From Neorhodopirellula lusitana (GTDB taxonomy: Bacteria > Planctomycetota > Planctomycetia > Pirellulales > Pirellulaceae): a stretch of 64,000 bases of DNA. The stretch spans positions 124,001 to 188,000 of the forward strand of contig NZ_FXUG01000001.1 of assembly GCF_900182915.1 (NCBI RefSeq). The letters are read 5' to 3'. Of this stretch, positions 44,821-52,912 are shown in pieces (positions within the stretch are counted from its first letter, which is position 1; each line of letters opens with the position of its first letter). Below the pieces are notes generated by a model, which made no database searches, had not been told where the DNA came from, and was given only the letters and a program-made list of their open reading frames with translations. Both the position numbers and the translations under genes were made by a program.

Positions 44821-45564
44821 TTGAGCGACGCTACCGATACCCAGTCCAATCCGCTGCCGTCCAATCCGCCACCGACCAATCCGTTGCCAACCCCTGCCAA
44901 AACCAAGAATCCCAACAAACGGGTCTCCGACAGCCACCGAGGCGATAATTCTTGGAAGGCTTATTCGAATCAGTGGAAAGCGAATCACGGCACGCAGTTG
45001 ATGGCCTTTGCGGGTTTGGTGTTTTTGGTCGGGGCGGGATACCTGTTTTACCAACAGAATAAATTTCAACCGCCGATGTTTCCCGAAGGGGATTCGATCG
45101 ATAGCGTTCGGGAACAATTGATTGATGTCGAGTCTGGCGGAGTCACACCAGAAGGTGCGTTGGGACTGAGCGAAACTGGCGATGAAAAGGTTGCGAGCCA
45201 ATTCGTAATGCTTCGGGTGCTTGGTGCTTCGGACAAAAAGGGCAAAATCCGCGTGGCGGTCTATGACTCCGGCGAGAGCTTTAACCAAGTGGAAAAGGCG
45301 ATTTGGAAGCGAGCTTGGCCTGTGAAGACGGAGGGGCATCTGACGCTCGAAATCCCGCTGGACGACCAACCGGAAGAGTTTGCAATCGCGGTGTTCCAAG
45401 ACGTCAATGACAACGGCAAACTGGATCGCAACAAGCTGGGAATCCCCGCGGAGCGTTATGGATTCAGTCGGGGAGCTCGCGGCAAGTTGGGGCCGCCAGC
45501 GTTCAGCGAAGCTGTGATTCCGCGTCCGCAACCTGGCCAATTGATCGAATTGGAAATTTGGTAG
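44821..45564 (+). CDS. Single-pass membrane protein with DUF2141 domain
   Basis: A 247-residue protein from a TTG start. The N-terminus is Pro/Asn-rich (about 10-35), then one membrane span (LMAFAGLVFLVGAGYLFYQQ, about 62-80) and a non-cytoplasmic C-terminal domain (about 135-247) with KGKIRVAVYDSGESF, EEFAIAVFQDVNDNGKLDRN, KLGIPAERYGFSRGARG and FSEAVI: the DUF2141 pattern, a beta-sandwich with a conserved calcium-like DxNxNGKLD loop. Function unknown. It is divergent from the SRP RNA and dnaX. A start codon at a later site is not excluded, but the reading frame is certain. Confidence 0.75.
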   Translation: MSDATDTQSNPLPSNPPPTNPLPTPAKTKNPNKRVSDSHRGDNSWKAYSNQWKANHGTQLMAFAGLVFLVGAGYLFYQQNKFQPPMFPEGDSIDSVREQLIDVESGGVTPEGALGLSETGDEKVASQFVMLRVLGASDKKGKIRVAVYDSGESFNQVEKAIWKRAWPVKTEGHLTLEIPLDDQPEEFAIAVFQDVNDNGKLDRNKLGIPAERYGFSRGARGKLGPPAFSEAVIPRPQPGQLIELEIW

Positions 45565-46027
45565 CGGCGCGTTCTCGCGGCAGACGACGCCCCTCTGTGC
45601 TCTCGATTTGCGAGTAATCGAGATATCGGCTTCTTGAACCGGCTTCTGGGTTCGAGCTTCTGGAATCTAATTGCGTACGTGCCATCTGATGGGCCTGCTG
45701 AAACGGCACTCGAGCTGATGCGTCATTGGAAGCTACCCGTTTGGTGGAAAGCTGGCATTGACGTGGCTCTTCAAAAAGTCCTACCACCAGCCGCGTTCCG
45801 ATTCATTCGAATGCAATGATTTTTAGGATCTTGCTCGATTTTCAGCCTGACACGGTCGATGAATGGGGACGGATGTCTATTTGAATACAGAATGAATCCG
45901 CTTCCCATTCAGATTCCGCGTCGAGTCATCGTCGATCAGTTTGCCGCTCTTTTGAGACGTGGCTTTTGACTGTGCGAAGGCGAATGAACGACGCTGAGGA
46001 TGCGAAAACGACGCAGAGGACGCGAAT
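45565..46027. other. Intergenic stretch without a clear gene
   Basis: A 463-bp gap. The best small frame, 45634-45819 on the plus strand (61 codons from a TTG), contains HWKLPVWWKAGIDVALQKVL but no recognisable motif and no ribosome-binding site, so I do not call it. No repeat or RNA structure was recognised. Confidence 0.4.
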
Positions 46028-47239
46028 ATGATGCACCAAAAAAGCCACAACTCACCGATTCAGCTCGCTTCGTCCGAGGCCCAACCTGTCCTGGCTCAGC
46101 CTGGATTAGCGGCCCAGCCGGGAACCAAAGCTCAGTGCGTCAGGCGGCTGATCTATCGATCGCTGTTAGCCGTTTGCGTCGTTTCGCCTGTGTTTTCGGC
46201 AGGTTGTCGTAGCGGCAAGCCGGGCTGGAATATGTTCGGTCGACGCAGTGAGCCATCTGCGGCGATGCTGGCGGGGTCCGGGCCAACGCTCACCTACCCC
46301 ACGCCTCCGTCGTCGAAGGCGACCCCTGAGGCAATCGCTTCGATCGCCGGCGGTACCGCTCCAGCACGTGCGAACACGCCTCAGACTCCATCGATGCCGG
46401 GCACGCCAGGGGCAAGTCCTTACGCGTTGGCTGGAAATCAATCCGCAGCACCACCCGCGTATTCATTGCCCGGTAGCGGCAGCGGCAATACAACCTCGCC
46501 ATCGGCTCCATCAGCTTACAAGACGCCCAGCTACGCGGCGGCTTCGGCCAACGGATACGCTGCCGGTGGCACTCCGGTTAGCTCGCCATCGGCGTCTGCT
46601 AGCGCAAGTCAGGTTGCCTCGGCAGCCAAGGCCAGTGCCAGCGGTCCGACTGGCTATCAGCTAGGGGCACCGTCCAGTTCGGTCCCGCCAAACACTATTG
46701 CGAAATCGCCGACTAGTCTTGGTGGCCAAACCAATAGCTCGCAGTCCCCGAATGCTTCATCGTTCGCTTTGCCAGCATTGAATTCTTTGACACCGTCGCG
46801 TTTGGCCAGCAGTCAATCGCCGGCCGGTGGCACCGCTGCGAGTAGTTCCGGTGGTTTCACGTTGCCATCGAGCATCTCAACGCCACCCGTGACAACTCCG
46901 TCGACGACCTCGACTGCCGCGGCGGCTGGCATTCCTAAGTCCAGCAGTCCCTACGCAGTGCCTGCGGCATCGACCGCTTTGGCTGCCATTGGGCTTCCGC
47001 CTAGCAATGCGGCATCCAGTCCCGCTTCGCCAAGCAACGGATTGTCCACGCCAATTTCGGGCTCGGAAGTAGCGGCTGAGTCTGCCGCAACGCCTAGTTT
47101 CCAAACCGCATCGAACCCCTCGGCCAGCACCAGTGGTGCGGCGAGTTCGGCCGAACCGGCCAGCGTTCGTCCAGCGGGTTACATGCCTGGCAGCACCGGG
47201 GCATCGAGCAGCTACCCATCTGGCTCGCAGTTGCGATAG
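46028..47239 (+). CDS. Low-complexity Ser/Ala/Pro/Thr-rich lipoprotein-like protein
   Basis: A 403-residue protein. After a hydrophilic head (about 1-38) comes a hydrophobic stretch with a possible lipobox (SLLAVCVVSPVFSAGCRSG, Cys about 60) and the motif GKPGWNMFGRRSEPSAA, which I have seen as a start of planctomycete envelope proteins. From about residue 85 on it is nearly all Ser, Ala, Pro, Thr and Gly with imperfect repeats, probably an extended extracellular stalk. No enzymatic motif. The composition makes homology-based annotation unreliable. It is surrounded by empty intergenic regions and seems to be a single-gene transcript. Confidence 0.65.
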   Translation: MMHQKSHNSPIQLASSEAQPVLAQPGLAAQPGTKAQCVRRLIYRSLLAVCVVSPVFSAGCRSGKPGWNMFGRRSEPSAAMLAGSGPTLTYPTPPSSKATPEAIASIAGGTAPARANTPQTPSMPGTPGASPYALAGNQSAAPPAYSLPGSGSGNTTSPSAPSAYKTPSYAAASANGYAAGGTPVSSPSASASASQVASAAKASASGPTGYQLGAPSSSVPPNTIAKSPTSLGGQTNSSQSPNASSFALPALNSLTPSRLASSQSPAGGTAASSSGGFTLPSSISTPPVTTPSTTSTAAAAGIPKSSSPYAVPAASTALAAIGLPPSNAASSPASPSNGLSTPISGSEVAAESAATPSFQTASNPSASTSGAASSAEPASVRPAGYMPGSTGASSSYPSGSQLR

Positions 47240-47912
47240 TTTGGCCGGCTCGCAGTCACGATAAGTCGGACTGGGCTCTCGTCCAAGATGTTTGCCCGCT
47301 TCATGGGCACATCTGTATGGGCACATCCGCCAACTTGCGGCTGTTGGAAGCGTTTTTCAGCGAATCGCGATCTTTCGATAGGGTCGCGTGCGTTTGGACC
47401 GATTGGGCACTTACTCGTTCGAGGTGCGGCGAAGCTGACGCTGCGGCCCACCTCACGTGCCATTGGCTGCGACGCGACATGCGGTTTCTGGCTTGTTCAT
47501 GCGAGCCGGGGTGAAACTTCATTCCAGGTGACGCTGAGCCTGGGCGAAACGCAGGCTACGGCGAACCTGGCCAAGCTGTGAACTTAGCGAGATTGGGAGC
47601 TTGCCCTTTGCTGCGAGCTTGACCAGCGGGCAAGATTCGCGGGCATGAAATCTGGATTTCGCTAACGAGTTGTCCTGGCGGGGGCAAACTCATCTCGCTT
47701 GAAATTCAGCAACCTCTACAATGAAGCTCATTCTCAACAGTCGATCATCTTGAAATCGATTTGGTTGGTTGTTGATGGCTTTCGAGGATTTAGAACTTCC
47801 CGGGCGGATTGTTCGTACCAACTCCGCTTCTGTACCGATTTTGCCTCTGTATTGTCGACTCGCCAAGCTCACCCCCCTGCTCCGTTCCGCCACCTACCCA
47901 CCTCAGTTTCTT
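47240..47912. other. Intergenic stretch without a clear gene
   Basis: A 673-bp gap. Several frames of 60-97 codons occur on both strands (for example 47288-47581 plus), all without recognisable motifs or mutual support. The 47769-47912 part is an open extension of the next gene. No repeat array or RNA structure recognised. Confidence 0.4.
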
Positions 47913-49106
47913 ATGCCCGTCGTACTCAATCGCAATTGTTCTGTTCGGTTCACTCGTCTCGTGATGATGCCGATCGTTCTGGCAATCGGGTTGGTGAGCG
48001 TCATGCCCGCCAATCGGGCTCAAGCTTGCCCGTTTTGCAGTGCGGTGGCGCAAACCCTGCGTCAAGAAATGGAGGCAATGGACGCCGTTGTCGTCGCCTC
48101 CGCCACGCAAAGCGACGCGACTCGTAATACGGATACTGGCGAAGTTTCGATGCAAATCGAGGCTGTTTTGAAGGGTGGCGAGCACGTGAAGGTCGGCCAA
48201 AACGTCAAGGCGATCTACTTCGGTGACGTGGCACGTGGGCGTCGTTTCTTGTTGTCGGGGGTCGATCCGGACGACATGCAGTGGTCGTGTTTGCCGCTGA
48301 CACCGCGAGCCGAGGTGTATGTGACCAAGATTCCTGAACTGGCTAAGAAGGACGATGCCACGCGACTTCATTTCTATTTGAAGTACCTCGAAGACGAAGA
48401 TTCCATGCTTTCACGGGACGCTTACGACGAGTTCGCGGTGGCTCCCTACGCATCGGTTCAGCAGATCAAGGACGAAATGGACCACGATCAATTGTTGAAG
48501 TGGATCGCCGATCCAGAAATGTCGCCCGACCGCAAGCGTTTGTATTTGACGATGTTGGGTGTGTGCGGTTCGAAGGCTGATTTGCCGCTGTTGGAAGAAA
48601 TGCTGCTAAGCACCCAAAAGACGGCTCGAACCGGGCTCGATGCCCTGATCGCGTGCTATTTGACTTTGGCTGGCGAAGACGGTTTGGAACTGATCAATAA
48701 GCAGTTCTTGGTGAATCAGCAGGCCTCTTACGCGGACACCTACGCTGCGATTATGGCGATTCGTTTCCACGGGACCGAGGGCGGAGTGATCGCGCGAAGT
48801 GCGTTGGTGGAGTCCTTGCATTTCATCCTGGATCGCGTTGATCTAGCCGATTTGGTCATCCCGGACCTGGCCCGGTGGCAAGATTGGAGCCAAGTCAAGA
48901 AGCTGAAAGAGTTGTTCTTGGCGGCGGATGCTGAAAACAATTGGGTGCGTGTGCCAGTGATCAATTACATGCGAGCGTGCCCGACCGACGAGGCCGCTGA
49001 AGCGATGGAAGAGCTGAAGAAGGCGGACCCCGAAAGTGTTCGCCGTGCCAACACGTTTTTCGCCGTTCCGAAGCCGACCGATGAAGTGAAGCCACAGCTT
49101 CAGTAA
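47913..49106 (+). CDS. Secreted protein with mature N-terminal CPFC motif and HEAT-like repeats
   Basis: About 397 residues from the ATG at 47913. The signal peptide (TRLVMMPIVLAIGLVSVMPA) is followed almost directly by NRAQACPFCSAVAQTLRQEM, a CxxC pair at the mature N-terminus, then a beta domain with VSMQIEAVLKGGEHVKVGQN and DDMQWSCLPLTPRAEVYVT. The second half is helical with HEAT-like features (RLYLTMLGVCGSKADLPLLE, AIMAIRFHGTEGGVIARSAL, DEAAEAMEELKKADPESVRR). The CxxC could bind metal or form a redox disulfide; that is inference. Function unknown. Two DUF3299-like genes follow on the same strand after a 327-bp gap with a 16-bp repeat array. Confidence 0.65.
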   Translation: MPVVLNRNCSVRFTRLVMMPIVLAIGLVSVMPANRAQACPFCSAVAQTLRQEMEAMDAVVVASATQSDATRNTDTGEVSMQIEAVLKGGEHVKVGQNVKAIYFGDVARGRRFLLSGVDPDDMQWSCLPLTPRAEVYVTKIPELAKKDDATRLHFYLKYLEDEDSMLSRDAYDEFAVAPYASVQQIKDEMDHDQLLKWIADPEMSPDRKRLYLTMLGVCGSKADLPLLEEMLLSTQKTARTGLDALIACYLTLAGEDGLELINKQFLVNQQASYADTYAAIMAIRFHGTEGGVIARSALVESLHFILDRVDLADLVIPDLARWQDWSQVKKLKELFLAADAENNWVRVPVINYMRACPTDEAAEAMEELKKADPESVRRANTFFAVPKPTDEVKPQLQ

Positions 49107-49433
49107 CAACGGCGTGGGAAGGCAGTTTGGCACCGTCCCGAAGCAGGATCCGTGGTTGGGCTCGCCAAAGTTCAGGAATGCCTGCGTTCAGGAAGATCAG
49201 CGTTCACGAATACCAGCGTTCAGGCAGTCCAGCGTTTCCCCGAAGTCTGGCGACATCGGCGACGACGAAGGCGGCATCGGCTGAAGGTGGCATTGGCTAC
49301 TGAAAAATGGGTCGGTTCCTTCGGGGGAGTTCTCGAGAAGGGGGCTTGATGGACCAGCGAACCCATTTTGGCTTGAACGCGTAACGGACCTCGTATCGTT
49401 TTCGTCTCCTAATTTTCGTTCGTCCGACACGCC
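49107..49433. other. Intergenic stretch with 16-bp repeats
   Basis: The 327-bp gap has no gene. It contains the 16-bp repeat array described separately at 49168-49240, and the presumed promoter of the DUF3299-like gene pair, for which no strong boxes are seen. Confidence 0.45.
49168..49240. repeat. 16-bp tandem repeat array, four units plus partial
   Basis: Units start at 49168, 49184, 49200, 49216 and 49232 (partial), exactly 16 bp apart, with core GCGTTCAGGAAGATCA and its variants. Confidence 0.85.
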
Positions 49434-50108
49434 ATGTCCGCTGACCTTCAACTTTCTGCCGCGTCCGATTCGGCCGATTTCCCGTACAAGGCGATCAGCC
49501 GAGGGGCCGTCGTTTCAATCGTGTTTTTGGCGTTGGCGTTACCGGGGTTGATGCCCACTTTTGCACCGATGTTGGTGTTGGCGGTTCCCGGCATCATCTT
49601 CGCGATCTTGGCACTCCGCGCGATCAAACGCTATCCAGACGAATTCAGTGGCCAAGGCTTGGCGATGGCTGGGCTGATCGGTTGCAGTTTGTTGTTTGTT
49701 GGAGGCGTTGCTCAGCACACCTACATCTACTTAACGGAGGTGCCTGATGGTTACGAGCGAGTCCAGTTTTTCAAGCTGCAGGCACCTGAAAATGGGCCAG
49801 ACATGCCCACCGAGTTGGCACTTGAGATTGACGGGGATCCGGTCTTTTTGAAAGGCTATATCCACCCCAGCAGCGGTAGTGGGATGTTGCGTCAGTTCAT
49901 CTTGGTCCCCGATTTAGGCACGTGCTGTTTTGGCGGACAACCCAAGAGTAGCGACATGATTGAAGTCACGCTGCCTGCGGGGAACTCGGTTCGAGCCGGG
50001 ATGACGAAGCGGAAACTGGCGGGGACTTTCAAGGTGAATCGCCCGCAAAAGAAGACTGACTTCGACAAGCCGCTGTTCTATAAAATGCGTGTCGACGAAT
50101 ACAAATAG
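49434..50108 (+). CDS. DUF3299-like protein with N-terminal membrane domain (copy 1)
   Basis: A 224-residue protein. The N-terminus has two or three hydrophobic segments (VVSIVFLALALPGLMPTFAP, VLAVPGIIFAILALRAIKRY and MAGLIGCSLLFVGGVA), resembling a DUF4190 domain. The rest is a small beta domain with GDPVFLKGYIHPSSGSG, FILVPDLGTCCFGGQPKSSD and a basic end. The order VxLxGY, FxLVPxxxxCCFGxxP, then a hydrophobic strand is like DUF3299, whose family members have GAC in place of TCC. The consecutive Cys pair is conserved in the neighbouring gene. Membrane-anchored with the beta domain probably outside. Function unknown; DUF3299 proteins elsewhere occur with FtsX-type ABC transporters. Copy 2 begins 26 bp downstream. 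Confidence 0.7.
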   Translation: MSADLQLSAASDSADFPYKAISRGAVVSIVFLALALPGLMPTFAPMLVLAVPGIIFAILALRAIKRYPDEFSGQGLAMAGLIGCSLLFVGGVAQHTYIYLTEVPDGYERVQFFKLQAPENGPDMPTELALEIDGDPVFLKGYIHPSSGSGMLRQFILVPDLGTCCFGGQPKSSDMIEVTLPAGNSVRAGMTKRKLAGTFKVNRPQKKTDFDKPLFYKMRVDEYK

Positions 50109-50134
50109 CGACTACACCCAACGACAAAGGCCCG

Positions 50135-50746
50135 ATGAAAACTCTCAATCACAACCCGCGTCGATCACTCGTTTTTGCCGGCCTGATTGCCTTGGCTGGA
50201 AGCGGCGCGTTCGGTGCCGGAATTGCTGTAGCGGAAGAGAAGCCCAAAGGGCCATCGATTGCTGAGCAGCGTCGAGCGATCATGCGAGGCGAAGCTGCTG
50301 GACGCACCAAGGTGGAAGTCCGCAAGTCCAGTCAAGCTGACTTAGAAAAAGGCGACATCACTTTCGATGACCTGAAGTTCGAGATCGAAAAGGATGCGGT
50401 CTTCGAAGAGTCCAAGCTCTCCGACACGCTCCGTTTCCTGGATGGTCGGAAGGTCAAGCTACGAGGCTATATTTTGCCGAGCACGTTGTTCAAAGAAACA
50501 GACATCGCCGAGTTCGTTTTGGTGCGAGATAACCAAGAGTGCTGCTTCGGTCCTGGAGCCGCTCTGTTCGACTGCGTGATGGTCAAAATGCAGGGCGGCA
50601 AGACAACGGACTTTGTGACTCGTCCTGTTACAGTCGAAGGCAAATTTGTCTTCGATCCGGTTCAGTACAAGTATCCACCCGGCGTGGGCCCGAGAGGTGC
50701 AAGTCACTTTGCAATCTTCCGCATCGAAGGCGTGAGCGTGCGTTAG
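50135..50746 (+). CDS. Exported DUF3299-like protein (copy 2)
   Basis: A 203-residue protein with a signal peptide (LVFAGLIALAGSGAFGAGIAVA). The mature part has a charged helical section (IAEQRRAIMRGEAAGRTKVE, about 35-90) and then the same beta domain as the upstream gene: FLDGRKVKLRGYILPSTLF, FVLVRDNQECCFGPGAALFD and VMVKMQGGKTTDFV. It is a paralogue of the preceding gene, with the CCFG motif intact, but soluble in the periplasm rather than membrane-anchored. The genes are almost certainly co-transcribed, and the products may pair. Function unknown; the double Cys suggests metal binding or disulfide exchange (inference). Confidence 0.7.
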   Translation: MKTLNHNPRRSLVFAGLIALAGSGAFGAGIAVAEEKPKGPSIAEQRRAIMRGEAAGRTKVEVRKSSQADLEKGDITFDDLKFEIEKDAVFEESKLSDTLRFLDGRKVKLRGYILPSTLFKETDIAEFVLVRDNQECCFGPGAALFDCVMVKMQGGKTTDFVTRPVTVEGKFVFDPVQYKYPPGVGPRGASHFAIFRIEGVSVR

Positions 50747-51130
50747 CGATCACGTGGTTTAGCAGTCTGATGGGACTGTCCGTGGAATGGCATCCGTCCG
50801 CATCAATGGCTCGTATGCACATGAGCCGAGCCACGCTTGGCCTGGTTTCAGGTGGCACTGCCCAAGGTGTTTTTTCGCCCGCGGTCTCGTGGCAAGACCT
50901 ATTGGCCAGTAACAACGCCGGGGCCCAGTCTCTATTCCGGGGCTCTGTCTCTATTTCGGGTCCCAGTGACTATTCCGGGGCCCAGTGACTTGGCTGAGAG
51001 CCCGTTTTCATGCTGAGGCCCAGGGACCATGCCGAAACCCAAGGACGATGCCGGGACCCAGGACGATGCTAGGGCCCAGGACGATGCTAGGGCCCAGTGC
51101 TATGCCGAGACCTAGCAACTGCGCCAGGAC
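50747..51130. other. Intergenic stretch dominated by a minisatellite
   Basis: The 384-bp gap contains no gene; a plus-strand frame at 50539-50988 only crosses it. Its second half is the repeat array at 50921-51145. Confidence 0.5.
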
Positions 51131-51145
51131 CTAGCGACTACGTCG
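50921..51145. repeat. Twelve-unit tandem repeat of 18-20 bp
   Basis: Units begin at about 50921, 50940, 50959, 50978, 50998, 51017, 51036, 51055, 51073, 51091, 51109 and 51127. The consensus is close to GGGCCCAGNGACNATGCCG. Units at 51055 and 51073 are nearly identical; outer units are decayed. The last unit contains the stop codon of the minus-strand gene, so the array forms the start of its 3' untranslated region. There are no spacers, so this is not a CRISPR array. Confidence 0.9.
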
Positions 51146-52177
51146 GGACTGGGTCGAGCGGTTGGCGGTCTTCATGCCACCTTTGGGGCGAACCAAGTAG
51201 ACCTTGGGATCGTCGACGATGAACGAAGTGCTCCAGCGTTGGCCGTCGTCGGCACTACAAACGTTGTAGAAGAACGTTCGCATTCGCTCAGCTTCATAGC
51301 TGTAAGGGAACTGGCTGGTGATGTAGTCGTTTTCGTCCAGTTCGTCGACTCCGGGCGAAGCGTAGTAGTGAACCATCCCGTCGGGAGTGCAGCTCAGGCC
51401 GAGAGTCCACCAACCGGTGGTGGTGATTTGAGGACCGCGGAAATCGCCGCCGTTCTTGTTGCCTCGAATCCGCAGGTAAGCGTAATCGTCAGCTCGACGG
51501 GTTTGGTCCTTGCTCTCGAATTCGATGAACATGCCGGGCCAGTAGATCTCGTTGCCGAGTTCTTTCTTCTTCAGTTTGAAGAAGCCGGTTTCCTGTTCGA
51601 TCATGGCGGTTGTTTCCAACGCCAGGCGGAATCCGAAGTGCGGTCCCGATCGGTTTTCCCATTCCGCAACAGGCGGTAGAAAGACGCGAGTGGTCACGCT
51701 GGGGACTTCCGAAACATCAATTCGGCGTTTCATCCGGTACTGAACATTGCAGATGAAATCGTCTTGGTGCATTGTGCCGCTCGTTCGTCCAGGGATCCCG
51801 GTGAACTTGCTTCGCATCAAGAGTGCTCCTTTGCTGCCCGGCAATCCGCCCGCGGGTGTGGGGACGCGTTGAACCACATCGGGGTGGCCGCGTTTGATGC
51901 CTTCGTACCAGCGTCCATTGGTGCTTTTGCCCATGGGCGCACGCTGGTTTTCGTCGATGTCTTCGGTGCTTTTAGGGTTGTTGAAGACGTAGCGCCAGTT
52001 CGGGTCCTCGAAGTCGTCGGCCACGCCTTGGACCTCCACTCCGGTTCCCGGCACGACAGGCCGTTGACCGTTCGCTTGGTCTGTTACCACGGTCGAAACA
52101 AGGCATGCCAAGCTCATCGCCACCCAACCGGAACGCCTGCCGGCCAATACCAACTCAGTGATGTTCATCCGTAACAT
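51131..52177 (-). CDS. Secreted protein of unknown function, beta-rich (lectin/lyase-like)
   Basis: A 348-residue exported protein from the ATG at 52177 (signal GWVAMSLACLVSTVVTDQAN). The mature part is rich in beta-strands and aromatics: FEDPNWRYVFNNP, NGRWYEGIKRGHPDVVQRVP, HFGFRLALETTAM, YWPGMFIEFESKDQTRRADD, TTGWWTLGLSCTPDGMVHYY, YEAERMRTFFYNV, and SFIVDDPKVYLV. This looks like a concanavalin-type sandwich of the kind found in polysaccharide lyases or lectins, but I see no catalytic signature and assign no function. The C-terminal Ser/Arg-rich residues are encoded inside the end of a repeat array, so the end may vary between strains. The frame extends to 52360 without support. Confidence 0.65.
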   Translation of the reverse strand: MLRMNITELVLAGRRSGWVAMSLACLVSTVVTDQANGQRPVVPGTGVEVQGVADDFEDPNWRYVFNNPKSTEDIDENQRAPMGKSTNGRWYEGIKRGHPDVVQRVPTPAGGLPGSKGALLMRSKFTGIPGRTSGTMHQDDFICNVQYRMKRRIDVSEVPSVTTRVFLPPVAEWENRSGPHFGFRLALETTAMIEQETGFFKLKKKELGNEIYWPGMFIEFESKDQTRRADDYAYLRIRGNKNGGDFRGPQITTTGWWTLGLSCTPDGMVHYYASPGVDELDENDYITSQFPYSYEAERMRTFFYNVCSADDGQRWSTSFIVDDPKVYLVRPKGGMKTANRSTQSRRSR

Positions 52178-52912
52178 AGTCCGTCGCTTCCGTTTCAAAT
52201 AAAGATGAAATGGACACGCAAGGTTGGCGGCTATTGCCGCACCCGATTCTCTTCGTTGATTGCTGTGGCGAACCGATGCCGCAGCGTACCAACGGAAATC
52301 CTTCCGTGACGGAGGCCCCCCTCCAACCGTTTGAATCGGCAAAATCCTTCCAGGAATCAATCCAAAGCGTTAGAAGACTTCCGGAAAAGGGTTAGCCCTT
52401 GGCCAACCGGTCCATTTTTAACCGCAAAGTTTGCCTGACCGTTACAGCCTGACACGGTTGCCGGCGACAGGGCCTGATTTGGGTTGAAATGCTCAGGTTC
52501 CGCACGACTCGGGTGAGATCGGGACTAAGGTTCTGTTGTCGAGGGAACGCCAGCGGCAACATGAATCACAACAAGATATTAAGCGTCCCCCCGTGCGAGG
52601 CGGGGTCGGTTCTTCGGAATCGGCCTCGCCTTTTTTTGTGTCTGCACGTTTCGTCGAATCTCGAGGCCCGATCTGGACGCCGCTGAGATCTGGACGCGGC
52701 TGACTCGCCCTGGCGATTACAGGCTCGGCGATGGCGCGTGTGGGCGTTGCGGTGTCACTCTCGACAGTTCAACAGGCAAAAGATTGCGGGAATCACTGAA
52801 TTTCGTTGACGCAGTCGGCCTCGCCGGTGAATAATGGAAGCTGCTTTGCGATTTCGCTACTTGCGTTGTCGTATCGCAACTTTCTTCTCTACCCCGCTGC
52901 CTAGGTGTTCTG
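52178..52912. other. Intergenic stretch with a strong terminator-like hairpin
   Basis: A 735-bp gap between divergent genes. No convincing gene; a plus-strand frame at 52489-52686 runs through the terminator-like hairpin (52595-52637) and is unlikely to be coding. The hairpin has no obvious upstream gene on the plus strand. Confidence 0.5.
52595..52637 (+). terminator. Terminator-like hairpin with TTCG loop and T7 run
   Basis: The outer arms GCGAGGC (52595-52601) and GCCTCGC (52623-52629) enclose a 5-nt bulge and an inner stem CGGTTC, TTCG, GAATCG. Seven T's follow (52631-52637). It is a strong intrinsic terminator by structure, but the nearest upstream plus-strand gene ends almost 2 kb away, so it may end an unannotated small RNA. 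Confidence 0.75.

Noticed and set aside
45634..45819. Plus-strand frame of 61 codons with a helical, Trp-rich segment
   Set aside because: TTG start, no Shine-Dalgarno, no similarity; could be real but not supportable.
47288..47581. Plus-strand frame of 97 codons in the 47.2-47.9 kb gap
   Set aside because: No recognisable feature; a competing minus-strand frame covers part of it, and neither is supported.
50921..51145. CRISPR-like appearance of regular repeats
   Set aside because: Units are contiguous, imperfect and have no spacers; no cas genes are present.
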